From assembly GCA_963760405.1 (NCBI GenBank), contig CAVXCV010000011.1, positions 151,829 through 215,828 on the forward strand: a stretch of 64,000 nt of DNA, written 5' to 3'. The notes below the pieces were generated by a model. It had not been told where the DNA came from. It saw only the letters and a list, made by a program, of their open reading frames with translations, and made no database searches. Below, in pieces: positions 27,471 through 36,364 of the stretch. Source of the DNA: RYN-230 sp963760405 (GTDB lineage Bacteria; Actinomycetota; Actinomycetes; Streptosporangiales; Streptosporangiaceae). Within the stretch, counting starts at the first letter, position 1; each line of letters starts with the position of its first letter. The position numbers and the translations under genes are program-made.

Positions 27471-27776
27471 GTACATCGACAGATCGCTGGCGGTTCCGTC
27501 CTGCCCATCGCACAGGTGGGCGCCGCGAACCTCGTATCGCAGCGGACCGGGCAGCGCCTGTTCAACGCAACCGGTGAGACCGCCTCGGCCTACATCCGCC
27601 GCCCACGCATGGAGAAGTGCCGCACCGACATTCTCGCCAACCCCGCGCTGCCCATCGGAGAGATCTGCCGCCGCTGGGGCCTACCCGACAGCTCCCACCT
27701 CGCACGTCAGTTCCTCGCCCACTTCGGCGCAGCCGCACAGCAGATCCGCCCAAGCCACCGGCGGATCGACAGCTGA
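27468..27776 (+). pseudogene. C-terminal fragment of an AraC-family regulator
   Basis: The stretch ETASAYIRRPRMEKCRTDIL and then GEICRRWGLPDSSHLARQFL is the second half of an AraC/XylS DNA-binding domain. The first helix-turn-helix and sensor domain are absent, and the upstream DNA belongs to another remnant. The fragment is unlikely to be functional. Confidence 0.65.
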
Positions 27777-28533
27777 TACGAACCGCTGGCAAGCCAGGCG
27801 GCGAGCACGCGGCGGGCATGCCCGGATCCCGGCCTTGGGAACGCCTAGCCCAGCGCGGGCAATCTTGCCGTTGGCTGGGGCTTGTGCCAGAGCTTGCGGA
27901 TAAGCCGGAGAACTGGGTGGCGGGCCAGCTCAGCTTCGATCCGCCTGTCGGGTGAGGCGGGCGCGGCGTCGAAGTAGGGGCGGGTAACCCGGATGTCGGC
28001 TCACCGGCCCCCAGCTCCGCGGCGATCTGCGCTGCCCAGGCGTCAATGGCCGGCCAGTCACGAAAGTCACCGGACGGCAACGCAGCCCGCACGGCAGGCA
28101 TGTGCTGCACAAAGCGCTCGCCCAGACCGACCGGCGGCGCGTCCGGGTCGAAGGCGCCGAAGAAGACCTGCTCACCCCGCGGGTGCAGCAGCTTAGTGAG
28201 CTCATCGAACTCCTTCGGCCGGCTGGTCTCAAGGACGTCCTTGCCGTCCTTGTCCACCAGGTCGGTGCCGAGCGGGCCACTGCTGAACAGCCACACCGGC
28301 CGCGCCGCTAGTTCCTTGCGATGCCGCCGGCAGAACGTCACGGCTGGCTTCAGCCAGTGGAACATGTACGCCGCGCCGCCAAGCACGACCGCGTCGTAGG
28401 GCTCGACGTCCTTGACATCCTCGACGGGCCGGGCCTCGGCTGACAGGCCCGCCGCCGTCAAGGCGGCCGCGACCCGTTCGGCGATCCCGGCAGTGGCGCC
28501 ATGCCGGGTGGCGTACGCAACCAGAACTCTCAT
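27562..28533 (-). CDS. flavodoxin-domain protein
   Basis: Flavodoxin-like FMN protein (hemG/protoporphyrinogen-oxidase-like group). The FMN loop is VLVAYATRHGATAGIAERVA at residues 3-22, then DAVVLGGAAYMFHWLKPAV and PVWLFSSGPLG. The recognised domain ends near WAAQIAAEL (about residue 178). The frame continues about 145 further residues that look non-native and overlap the AraC fragment on the other strand, so the true stop has probably been lost to an indel near 28000. ATG 28533 is preceded by no strong ribosome site. Confidence 0.7.
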   Translation of the reverse strand: MRVLVAYATRHGATAGIAERVAAALTAAGLSAEARPVEDVKDVEPYDAVVLGGAAYMFHWLKPAVTFCRRHRKELAARPVWLFSSGPLGTDLVDKDGKDVLETSRPKEFDELTKLLHPRGEQVFFGAFDPDAPPVGLGERFVQHMPAVRAALPSGDFRDWPAIDAWAAQIAAELGAGEPTSGLPAPTSTPRPPHPTGGSKLSWPATQFSGLSASSGTSPSQRQDCPRWARRSQGRDPGMPAACSPPGLPAVRISCRSAGGLGGSAVRLRRSGRGTDVRGGSCRVGPSGGRSLRWAARGWRECRCGTSPCVGGGCRPRRSHRLR

Positions 28534-28659
28534 GGCATCGATCACCATCCCATCCCATCTCATCTCCCAGCGACAGACCCGGCCGCCTGTCGCAAGCTGG
28601 CAGCCAACGCGGCCCCAGCGAGCCTGCGCCGCCAAGACAGGAACTGACACGGCCCACGT

Positions 28660-29043
28660 CTACACCACCCACAGGGTCAGCCCCAGCGCCGCCATCGCCA
28701 GCCCAACGGCGAAATACGCGACCTCTAGCCCGGTGATGGGCTGTTTGAGCAGCTTGATCTCCCCTGCGATCTGCCCCATCAAGATGGCCCCGGCCAGCAC
28801 CGAGACCCACGCCCCGACCGCCGGGGCGGTGCACGTGAGCGCGGCAGCCGCGGCCGCGCTGCCGCCCACCACCACCGCCAGGATCAGGCCAGGGATCAGG
28901 TAGCTGCTGAACGGCGTTCCCTTCAGCCACTGGGCCGGATACCGCTCGCCCTCCAGCCCGGCCGCAAGAGCGATGCCGCCCCCGACCGCTGTCACCGCCG
29001 TGACGGCACCCAGCATGATGAGCACGACCCGGACGGCGTTCAC
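28660..29043 (-). CDS. small four-helix membrane protein
   Basis: A 127-residue protein with four hydrophobic stretches: VVLIMLGAVTAVTAVGGGIA, LIPGLILAVVVGGSAAAAAA, GAWVSVLAGAILMGQIAGEI and VAYFAVGLAMAALGLTLWVV. GTG 29043 follows a strong AGGAGGTGA site. Family not recognised with certainty; no catalytic motif. It lies between the flavodoxin gene and the KstR2-type block. Confidence 0.75.
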   Translation of the reverse strand: MNAVRVVLIMLGAVTAVTAVGGGIALAAGLEGERYPAQWLKGTPFSSYLIPGLILAVVVGGSAAAAAALTCTAPAVGAWVSVLAGAILMGQIAGEIKLLKQPITGLEVAYFAVGLAMAALGLTLWVV

Positions 29044-29291
29044 CGTCACCTCCTGCAATCCACGCTTGCCGCGGAGATCCCAGGGCGTAAGAGCACAAAG
29101 CCCTCGCCTGGGGGACCGTCGCCTCGGAGCGTTGCCGGTACCGCTTCCCAGCCCACCCCTGTCCGTCCGTCCCAGGTCATCAGGTAGAAGGGCGCCCCGA
29201 GCACGCCGGGTTGTCGAGGGCGTCTCTACCCGGGAAACCCGGACTCCGGTGGCATCGGCGAGGCGCTGCCGCAGCCAGGCTTCGAGCTGGA

Positions 29292-30365
29292 TCAAGCCAG
29301 GTCAGATTGGTGGGTGCCAGCGCCGCCGGGCGCGATGGCGGCCATGACCCGGGAGCGGTGCTCGGACTGGCTTCCCCAGGCGCCGGCCAGCGCTCGGACC
29401 TTGGTCAGCCACAGGTGCAGGTCATGTTCCTGGGTGTAGCCGATCGCGCCGTGCACTTGCAGCGCGATCCGGGCGGCCAGGTAGGCCGCGTCGGTACAGG
29501 CCACTTTCGCGGCCGACACGTCCCGGGCGGCGGTGCTGCCGCCGTCAGCCAGGGAGACGGCCGCGTCGTCGAGCAGCGGCCGGGCGAACTCCAGCCTGAT
29601 CGCCACCTCGGCGAGGTGGTGCTTGACCGCCTGGAACGCGCCGACCGGCCGGCCGAACTGGGTCCGCTGCCCGGCGTGGTGCACGCTCAGCTCCAGCAGG
29701 GCGCGGCCCGCGCCGAGCAGTTGCGCCGCGCAGGCCAGCGCTCCGGCATCCAGCGCACGGCCGGCCGCGCTGGTCACCGCGGGACCGCGGGCCAGCACCT
29801 CGCGGCCCCGGACCTCATGCAGCGACCTCGCTGGGTCCACCGACTGGCGCCGGGAGCCCGGCACAGCGAGCCAGGCGGTGCCGCCTTCGGCCAGCAGGAT
29901 CAGCCCGGCCGGGCCGGCATCCGCCGCGTACGGCAGCCGCGGCGGCAGCGCCAGGGTGGCGATCAGGTCCCCGGCGGCCAGGGCAGGCAGCCAGCGGGTG
30001 GGCGCAGGTTCGCCGCACGGGTATTCGCCGCACCGGTATTCGCCGCACGGGGACTCGTCGGCCAGCGTGGTGAGCAGGTACGGGACAGCGACGACCGATT
30101 CGGCCACCGGTCCCGGCAGGGCGTGATGCCCGAGTTCCTCGCAGGCGATCACCACGTCCGGCAGGCTGGCCCCGAGCCCGCCGTGCCGCTCCGGCACCGC
30201 GAGCGCGGTGACGCCGAGCGCGGCGAGCTTGCGCCACAAGGCCAGGCCGCCGGAAAGGTCCCCGCCCGCCCACCGCCGCGCGGCCCCGGGCACGTCGGCG
30301 CTGCTGAGCAGGTCATGCAGGGACGCGGCGAACTGCTCCTGCTCGGCCGTCCGGATGAAGCTCAT
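29292..30365 (-). CDS. fadE32: acyl-CoA dehydrogenase, FadE32-like
   Basis: Acyl-CoA dehydrogenase of the smaller-subunit type (357 residues). FGRPVGAFQAVKHHLAEVAI and ALQVHGAIGYTQEHDLHLWL are the conserved helical motifs; the flavin beta-domain signature is weak. Order in the block (hydratase-fadE31-this gene, downstream of fadD3) matches fadE31-fadE32 of M. tuberculosis, used in degradation of the HIP-derived C/D rings. Three 15-bp repeats (30011-30055) insert CGEY-type residues in a loop near residue 110. It is the last gene of the minus-strand operon. Confidence 0.82.
   Translation of the reverse strand: MSFIRTAEQEQFAASLHDLLSSADVPGAARRWAGGDLSGGLALWRKLAALGVTALAVPERHGGLGASLPDVVIACEELGHHALPGPVAESVVAVPYLLTTLADESPCGEYRCGEYPCGEPAPTRWLPALAAGDLIATLALPPRLPYAADAGPAGLILLAEGGTAWLAVPGSRRQSVDPARSLHEVRGREVLARGPAVTSAAGRALDAGALACAAQLLGAGRALLELSVHHAGQRTQFGRPVGAFQAVKHHLAEVAIRLEFARPLLDDAAVSLADGGSTAARDVSAAKVACTDAAYLAARIALQVHGAIGYTQEHDLHLWLTKVRALAGAWGSQSEHRSRVMAAIAPGGAGTHQSDLA
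30011..30055 (-). repeat. 15-bp tandem repeat inside the fadE32-like gene
   Basis: Three units resembling CGCCGCACGGGTATT, in frame, adding CGEY-type pentapeptides to a surface loop of the dehydrogenase. Confidence 0.9.
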
Positions 30366-30367
30366 CT

Positions 30368-30427
30368 GTGCTGCCTCAACCCGTGCTGCCTCAACCCGTG
30401 CTGCCTCAACCCGTGCTGCCTCAACCC
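30368..30427. repeat. 15-bp tandem repeat between fadE31 and fadE32
   Basis: Four exact copies of GTGCTGCCTCAACCC (30368-30427) fill the gap between the two dehydrogenase genes and occupy the position where the fadE32 ribosome site would be expected. Confidence 0.95.
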
Positions 30428-30438
30428 TTGCCGCCTCA

Positions 30439-31587
30439 TCATCTGGGCAGGCCCAGCAGCCGTTCGGCGATCACCGTGCGCTGGATCTCGTTCGTGCCCG
30501 CATAGATCGGGCCGGCCAGGGAGAACAGGTAGCCGTCCAGCCAGCGCCCGTCCGGCCCCGGGTGGCCGAGCACCTCGGCCTGCGGCCCGAGCAGATCCAG
30601 CGCGGTTTCGTGCAGCGCCACGTCAAGCTCGGACCAGAACACCTTGCCCAGGCTGGACTCTGCGCCCAGAGTGCTGCCCGCGGCGAGCCGGGCAGCGGTG
30701 GCGAAGGTGTGCAGCCGGTAGGCCCGCGCGCCGATCCAGGCGTCGGTCACCCGGTCGCGCAGGGCGGTGTCAGCCGGATCGCCGGCCCGGCGCCACAGCT
30801 CCACCAGGCGCGCCGCCGCCGCGGTGAACCGTCCCGGGCTGCGCAGCGACAGCCCCCGTTCATGACCCGCGGTGCTCATCGCGATCCGCCAGCCGTCGCC
30901 GGGCGCGCCCACGACGTCGGCATCGGGCACGAACACCTCGTCCAGGAAGATCTCCGCGAACCCGGTCCCGCCGCCCAGCTGGCGGATCGGGCGGACGGTC
31001 ACGCCGGCCGCGTGCAGGCCGAACAGCAGATAGGTCAGGCCGCGGTGACGCCCGGCCGGGGGGTCGGAGCGGAACAGGCCGAACGCCTTGTCCGCGAAGG
31101 CCGCCCGCGAGCTCCACGTCTTCGTCCCCGACAGCAGCCAGCCCCCGTCAGCCCGGGTGGCGCGGGCGCGGATGGCGGCCAGGTCACTGCCCGCCTCCGG
31201 CTCCGACCAGGCCTGCGCCCATATCTCGTCCGCCCGGGCCATCGGGGGCAGCAGGCGGTCCCGCTGCTCGGCGGTGCCGTGCCGGAAGAGCGTGGGCGCG
31301 AGCAGGAACAGCCCGTTCTGGCCCACCCGCACCGGGGCCGCGGCGGCGTAGTACTCCTCCTCGAAGACCAGCCACTCCAGCAGCGAGGCGTCCCGGCCGC
31401 CGTAAGCGGGGGGCCAGGACACCACCGACAGCCGGGCCGCAGCGAGCTCACGCTCCCACGCGCGGTGCTGCTCGAAGCCCCTGGCCGTGTCCACCGACAG
31501 CAGCGGCTCGCGCGGCACATGCGCCCGCAGCCAGTCCCGCGCCTCCGCCCGGAACAGCCGGGCGCCCTCGCCAGGGTCGCGGCTCAC
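30439..31587 (-). CDS. fadE31: acyl-CoA dehydrogenase, FadE31-like
   Basis: Acyl-CoA dehydrogenase (382 residues) with complete signatures: SWPPAYGGRDAS, WSEPEAGSDLAAIRARA, GTKTWSSRAAFADKAF, GDGWRIAMSTAGHERG and the end GTNEIQRTVIAERLLGLPR. Position and type match FadE31 of the KstR2 regulon, acting on HIP-CoA-derived intermediates and probably forming a heteromer with FadE32. GTG 31587 overlaps the hydratase stop (GTGA), so the operon is coupled. Confidence 0.85.
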   Translation of the reverse strand: MSRDPGEGARLFRAEARDWLRAHVPREPLLSVDTARGFEQHRAWERELAAARLSVVSWPPAYGGRDASLLEWLVFEEEYYAAAAPVRVGQNGLFLLAPTLFRHGTAEQRDRLLPPMARADEIWAQAWSEPEAGSDLAAIRARATRADGGWLLSGTKTWSSRAAFADKAFGLFRSDPPAGRHRGLTYLLFGLHAAGVTVRPIRQLGGGTGFAEIFLDEVFVPDADVVGAPGDGWRIAMSTAGHERGLSLRSPGRFTAAAARLVELWRRAGDPADTALRDRVTDAWIGARAYRLHTFATAARLAAGSTLGAESSLGKVFWSELDVALHETALDLLGPQAEVLGHPGPDGRWLDGYLFSLAGPIYAGTNEIQRTVIAERLLGLPR

Positions 31588-32444
31588 TCGGCCGCCTGCT
31601 TCATCGAACGGGCATCCAGGCCCGCCAGTGAGTTGCCGGACACCTCAGCGTTGTGCGCGTGCGCAAGGTGGTGCAGGCCGAACACGGACTCCATGCCGGG
31701 GCGCAGGCCCATCAGGTCCTCGCACTGGTTCACCGCCCGCTTGGCCAGCGCCAGGCCGAACGCGGGCATCGCGGCGATCCGGTCAGCCAGGGCGAAGGTC
31801 GTCTCGGCCAGTTCCTCGCGCGGCACCACCCGGTTCACCATGCCCACCTGGTAGGCGCGCTCGGCGTCGAAGCGGTCCCCGGTGAACAGCACTTCCTTGG
31901 CGAAGCGGGGGCCCAGCGCCCACGGATGGGCGAAGTACTCAACTCCCGGTATCCCCATCCGCACCACCGGGTCGGCGAAGAAGGCGTCCTCCGCGGCGAT
32001 GATCAGGTCACACACCCAGGCGAGCATCAGACCGCCAGCGATGCACGCGCCCTGCACCATCGCGATGGCCGGCTTGGGGATCTCCCGCCAGCGCCGGCAC
32101 ATGCCCAGGTAGACCTCTATCTCGCGGGCGTACCGGGCGTCGGCCCCCGCCTTGCCCACGTGGTCCCACCACAGCGCCGCCTGGCGGTCGAACGACTCGT
32201 CCACGTCCCGGCCGGGCGTGCCGATGTCATGGCCCGCGCTGAAGTGCTTGCCCGCGCCGGCCAGCACGATCACCGCGATCTGGGAGTCGTTCACGGCCCG
32301 GGTGAACGCCGCGTCCAGCGCGTAGGTCATCGCGGAGTTCTGCGCGTTGCGGTACTGCGGCCGGTTGAGGGTGATCACGGCGGTGGCTCCGCGCTCCTCG
32401 TACCGCACCGGCTCCTGGCCGGCCTGGCTTGCCTGGTCGGTCAC
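31584..32444 (-). CDS. enoyl-CoA hydratase/isomerase of the HIP block
   Basis: Crotonase-fold protein (286 residues). The oxyanion loops are GKHFSAGHDIG and VQGACIAGGLMLAWVCDLII. The first catalytic Glu position is not the canonical one; the Asp/His-rich insert after AGHDIG makes this a non-standard member. It sits between fadD3 and fadE31 with 4-bp overlaps on both sides. A role in C/D-ring breakdown is likely. M. tuberculosis lacks a gene at this spot, but I recall a related hydratase in rhodococcal clusters. Confidence 0.85.
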   Translation of the reverse strand: MTDQASQAGQEPVRYEERGATAVITLNRPQYRNAQNSAMTYALDAAFTRAVNDSQIAVIVLAGAGKHFSAGHDIGTPGRDVDESFDRQAALWWDHVGKAGADARYAREIEVYLGMCRRWREIPKPAIAMVQGACIAGGLMLAWVCDLIIAAEDAFFADPVVRMGIPGVEYFAHPWALGPRFAKEVLFTGDRFDAERAYQVGMVNRVVPREELAETTFALADRIAAMPAFGLALAKRAVNQCEDLMGLRPGMESVFGLHHLAHAHNAEVSGNSLAGLDARSMKQAAE

Positions 32445-34163
32445 GTCGGCTCCTCCCGCAGCATCCGCTTGAGCGTCTTCCCGGCCGGGGTCTTGGGCAG
32501 GTCGGCCCGGAACACCACCTGCCGGGGCAGCTTGTAGCTGGCCAGCCGCTCCCGGCAGAAGGCCAGCACGTCCGCCGGGTCGAGGACATGGCCGGGGCGG
32601 AGCACCAGGTAGGCCCGGCCCACCTCGCCGAGCCGGGGGTCGGGCACCCCGATGACGGCCGACTCGGCGACGCCGTCGAGCCGGGCGAGCACCTGCTCCA
32701 CCTCGGCCGGGTAGACGTTGAAGCCGCCGCAGATGTACATGTCCTTGAGCCGGTCGGTGATGGTCAGGTAGCCGCCAGAGTCGAGCCGGCCAATGTCGCC
32801 GGTGTGCAGCCAGCCGCCAGAGTCGATGGCGGCGTGCGTCGCCGCCGGGTCGTCCAGGTAGCCCAGCATCAGGTTCGGCCCGCGGAGCAGGACCTCACCG
32901 GCCTCGCCAGGTGCCAGTGCCCGCCCGTCCGGGCCGGCCACCCGGACCTCGAAGCCCGCGGCGGCCCGTCCCGACGTGCAGGCGATCCGCCGCGGGTCAT
33001 CACCCGGGCGGCACATCGTCGCCACCACGGCCTCGGTCAGCCCGTAGGCGGTGAGCACGGTCTCGAAGCTCAGCTCCTGCCGCATCCGCTCGATCAGGGC
33101 GACCGGGACGGTGGCCGCGCCGGTCACCGCCAGGCGCAGGCTGGACAGGTCCCGGGCCGCCCGGCCCGGGTGGTCGAGGATGGTCTGGTAGATCGTGGGC
33201 GGCCCGGGGAACACGGTGATCCGCTCGGCCTCGACCAGGGCCATGGCCTGCCCGGCGTCGTACACCAGTTGCGGGATCATGGCAGCGCCGCTGACCAGGC
33301 AGGCCAGGATGCCCGCCTTGAACCCGAAGCTGTGGAAGAACGGGTTGACCACCAGATAGCGGTCCGCGCTGGTGAGGCGGCCGCACTCGGCCCAGGCCCG
33401 GGCCACGGCCAGCGACTGCCGGTGGGCGGTCATCGCCCCCTTGCTCCGCCCGGTGGTGCCGGAGGTGAACAGGACATCGCTGACATCCTCCGGGCCCACC
33501 GCAGCGGCCCGCTCGCCAGCCACGGCGGCCGACACCGCCGCCGCCCGGTCCGTGAACTCCGCCCAGCCCAGGGCGTCATCAGCGGGCGCCGCCGGACCGG
33601 CGCCGTGGCCACCCTCGATGGGTATCCGCACGACAACGCTGAGCGTGCTGAGGTAGCTGTCCGGGCCGGGGGTGCGTTGCGGACCGGTGTGCCGTGCCCG
33701 GCCGCCTGTTTCCCGGCCGCCTGTTTCCCGGCCGCCTGTTCCGGCTGGGTCGCCTGTTTCCTGGTCGGCTGTTTCCGGCCGCTGTTTCACTCGCGGCCGC
33801 GCGCAGCGCGGTGAGCCGGTCGGCGCCGAGGAACGGCCCCGCCACCATCAGGGCGCGGGCGCGGCTGCGGCTGATCACATCCAGCGCCTCATGGCCGGTG
33901 AACCGGGTGCTGACCGGGACCACGGCAGCGCCGGCGTAGAGCGCGCCGAGCGCGCCGAGCACCCAGTGGTGGGTGTTGGGGGACCAGATGGCCACGCGGT
34001 CACCCGGGGCGACGCCCTCGGCGATGAGCGCCCGGGCGACAGTGACGACCCGCTCGTGCAGCTGGCGATAGCTGAGCCGCGGGCCGCCCGGCTCGGCCAG
34101 CGCCTCCGCGTCGCCGAACTCCCGGGCCGCGCGGGCCACCGCGGCCGGGATGGTGCGCTCCAC
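32441..34163 (-). pseudogene. fadD3: HIP-CoA ligase FadD3, frame break in a repeat array
   Basis: ATP-dependent CoA ligase that activates HIP, the C/D-ring propanoate. The N-terminal part (IPAAVARAAREFGDAEALA, RVAIWSPNTHHWVLGALG) lies in one frame. The rest (LFTSGTTGRSKGAMTAHRQS, VNPFFHSFGFKAGILA, AYGLTEAVVATM, GWLHTGDIGRLD, LKDMYICGGFNVYPAEVEQV) lies in another. The switch falls within a 15-bp repeat array at 33699-33790, absent from mycobacterial FadD3; a 14-bp unit there could cause the shift. The start is uncertain: GTG 34163 aligns best, but in-frame TTG codons extend through a second repeat array to 34268. The stop overlaps the hydratase start. Confidence 0.87.
33699..33790 (-). repeat. 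14-15 bp tandem array inside fadD3
   Basis: Units resembling CGGCCGCCTGTTTCC, two exact 15-bp copies then diverged copies of 14-19 bp. It encodes ETGGR-type repeats in the downstream frame. Unit length variation here coincides with the loss of frame between the two halves of FadD3. Confidence 0.85.
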
Positions 34164-34164
34164 C

Positions 34165-34257
34165 GTGGTCAAACAGCTGGTGGTCAAACAGCTGGTGGTC
34201 AAACAGCTGCTCGTGGTCAAACAGCTCGTGGTCAAACGGCTGGCGGTCAAGCAGCTG
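34165..34257 (-). repeat. 15-bp tandem array between the KstR2 operator and fadD3
   Basis: Six copies of GTGGTCAAACAGCTG or close variants (three exact, then a 3-bp insertion, then three diverged). It separates the KstR2 site from the best-aligned fadD3 start. On the minus strand each unit contains an in-frame TTG codon. Confidence 0.93.
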
Positions 34258-34267
34258 CCTCCGATCA

Positions 34268-34281
34268 AGCAAGTGCTTGGT
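34268..34281. promoter_or_regulatory. KstR2 operator, fadD3/fadE30
   Basis: AGCAAGTGCTTGGT fits the KstR2 consensus AnCAAGnnCTTGnT at every fixed base. It lies between divergent fadD3 and fadE30, the same place as one of the known M. tuberculosis KstR2 sites (Rv3560c-Rv3561). Confidence 0.9.
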
Positions 34282-34381
34282 AGGCTGAGCCTACGCGCGC
34301 GGGCGGTCGCTGGCCAGCGAGAGCCAGCTGGGCGGACCCAGCTGGGCGGACCCGGCCGGGCGGGGCGCAGGGGAGGCAGGG

Positions 34382-35557
34382 GTGCAGCTCAGCCCGCAGG
34401 ACGAGGACTTCCGCAGCCGCATCCGGCAGTGGCTGGCGGACAACCTCACCGGCCGCTTCGCCGGGCTGCGGGGAGCGGGCGGCCCGGGCCGTGAGCACGA
34501 GGCGCACACCGAGCGGCTGGCCTGGAACCGGCACCTGGCCGCCGCCGGATGGACCTGCCTGGGCTGGCCGGCCGAGCACGGCGGCCGCGGTGCCACCCTG
34601 GCGCAGCAGGTCATCTTCTACGAGGAATACGCCGGCAGCGGCGGGCCGGCCCGGGTCGGTTACCTGGGTGAGGAACTGCTCGGGCCGACACTGATCGCCT
34701 GCGGCACGCCGGAGCAGCAGCGCAGGTTCCTGCCGAAGATCGTGGCGGTCGAGGAACTCTGGTGCCAGGGCTACTCCGAACCGGGCGCAGGCTCGGACCT
34801 GGCGGCGGTGGCCACCACCGCCACGCTGGACGGCGGCCAGTGGGTCGTCACCGGGCAGAAGGTGTGGACATCCCTGGCCCAGGTGGCCGACTGGTGCTTC
34901 GTCCTGGCCCGCACCGAGCCTGGCTCGCGGCGCAGCGCCGGCCTGTCGTACCTGCTCGTGCCGATGCGCCAGCCGGGCGTCAGCGTCCGCCCGATCCGCC
35001 AGCTCACCGGCACGTCAGAATTCAACGAGGTGTTCTTCGACGGCGCCCGCACCGAGCGTGACCTGGTCGTCGGCCAGGTCGGCGACGGCTGGCGGGTCGC
35101 CCGGGCGACGCTGGCCTTCGAGCGGGGGGTGGCCACCCTCGGCCAGCAGATCGGGTTCCGGCGGGAACTGGACCAGCTGGTGGCGGAGGCCAGGCGCCGG
35201 GGGGTGAGCGGCGATCCCCTGCTGCGCGACAAGCTGGCCCGGGCCTGGACCGGCCTGGAGGTGATGCGCGCCCACGCGCTGCGTGTGCTGGCGGCGGATC
35301 CGGCGGCGGCGACGGGCGCCGAGGCGTCGGTGCTGAAGCTGCTGTGGTCACGCTGGCACCAGGGACTCGGCGAGCTGGCCATGGACGTGCTGGGCGCCCC
35401 GGCGATGGTGGCCCGCGGCGCGCCGTACGACCTCGACGACTGGCAGCGGCTGTTCCTGTTCAGCCGGGCCGACACCATCTATGGCGGGTCCGACGAGATC
35501 CAGCGCACCATCATCGCCGAGCGGGCCCTCGGCCTGCCCCGGCCGGAGCGGCCATGA
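34382..35557 (+). CDS. fadE30: acyl-CoA dehydrogenase FadE30
   Basis: Acyl-CoA dehydrogenase (391 residues) for HIP-CoA-derived thioesters. Signatures: GWPAEHGGRGATL, YSEPGAGSDLAAVATTA, GQKVWTSLAQVADWCF, GDGWRVARATLAFERG and GGSDEIQRTIIAERALGLPR. Divergent from fadD3 across a KstR2 site and followed by an SDR, as in Rv3560c-Rv3559c. GTG 34382 has GGGAGG upstream. Its stop overlaps the next start (ATGA). Intact. Confidence 0.9.
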   Translation: MQLSPQDEDFRSRIRQWLADNLTGRFAGLRGAGGPGREHEAHTERLAWNRHLAAAGWTCLGWPAEHGGRGATLAQQVIFYEEYAGSGGPARVGYLGEELLGPTLIACGTPEQQRRFLPKIVAVEELWCQGYSEPGAGSDLAAVATTATLDGGQWVVTGQKVWTSLAQVADWCFVLARTEPGSRRSAGLSYLLVPMRQPGVSVRPIRQLTGTSEFNEVFFDGARTERDLVVGQVGDGWRVARATLAFERGVATLGQQIGFRRELDQLVAEARRRGVSGDPLLRDKLARAWTGLEVMRAHALRVLAADPAAATGAEASVLKLLWSRWHQGLGELAMDVLGAPAMVARGAPYDLDDWQRLFLFSRADTIYGGSDEIQRTIIAERALGLPRPERP

Positions 35558-36336
35558 TCCCCCCGGCGATCCCCCCGGCCGGGCGGGACCTGCTCGCGGG
35601 CAAGGTCGTCCTGGTCACCGCCGCGGCCGGTACCGGTATCGGCGCCGCGGTGGCCCGGCGCTGCCTGGAGGAGGGCGCCCGGGTGGTGCTCAGCGACCAG
35701 CACGAGCGGCGGCTGGCCGCGGCCCGCGCCGAACTGGCCCAGGCGTATGGCGACCGGGTGTGCTCGCACCCCTGCGACGTAACCGAAGAAAGCCAGGTCG
35801 GTGCGCTGGTGGCGGGCGCGGTGCGGCAGTTCGGGCGAATCGACGTGCTGGTGAACAACGCGGGCCTCGGCGGCACGAGTTCGGTGCTGGAGATGACCGA
35901 CGAGCAGTGGCAGCGGGTGCTGGACGTCACGCTGACGGGCACGTTCCGGTGCACCAGGGCGGTGTTGCGCCAGCTGGTCGCCCAGGGCCACGGGGGCGCC
36001 GTCGTCAACAACGCATCGGTGCTCGGCTGGCGGGCGCAGCCGGGCCAGGCGCACTACGCGGCGGCCAAGGCCGGGGTGATGGCGCTGACCCGCTGTGCGG
36101 CGATGGATGTGGCGGGGCAGGGCATCCGGGTGAACGCGGTGGCGCCGAGCCTGGCCATCCACCCGTTCCTGGCCAAGGTGACCAGCGAGGAGCTGCTCAC
36201 CGAACTGGCCGGCCGGGAGGCGTTCGGGCGGGCAGCCGAGCCATGGGAGGTGGCCAACGTCATCGTGTTCCTGGCCAGCGACTACGCGTCCTACCTGACC
36301 GGTGAGGTGATCTCGGTCAGCAGCCAGCACGCGTGA
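35554..36336 (+). CDS. short-chain dehydrogenase of the HIP block (Rv3559c-like)
   Basis: NAD(P)-dependent SDR (260 residues). Glycine motif VLVTAAAGTGIGAAVARRCL (residues about 20-39), NNAG at INVLVNNAGLG-equivalent position, catalytic Ser in VVNNASVLGW, and Tyr-x3-Lys in HYAAAKAGVMAL. The C-terminal EVANVIVFLASDYASYLTGE is standard. Coupled to fadE30 by a 4-bp overlap. A beta-hydroxyacyl dehydrogenation role in C/D-ring degradation is inferred from context. Confidence 0.88.
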   Translation: MIPPAIPPAGRDLLAGKVVLVTAAAGTGIGAAVARRCLEEGARVVLSDQHERRLAAARAELAQAYGDRVCSHPCDVTEESQVGALVAGAVRQFGRIDVLVNNAGLGGTSSVLEMTDEQWQRVLDVTLTGTFRCTRAVLRQLVAQGHGGAVVNNASVLGWRAQPGQAHYAAAKAGVMALTRCAAMDVAGQGIRVNAVAPSLAIHPFLAKVTSEELLTELAGREAFGRAAEPWEVANVIVFLASDYASYLTGEVISVSSQHA

Positions 36337-36364
36337 TGGCTGGTCCCGGGTCAGCCGGGACGCG

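Noticed and set aside
29211..30827. Long plus-strand open frame opposite fadE32/fadE31
   Set aside because: It is an antisense shadow of two well-conserved dehydrogenases, with low-complexity Arg/Pro/Ala composition and no family motif.
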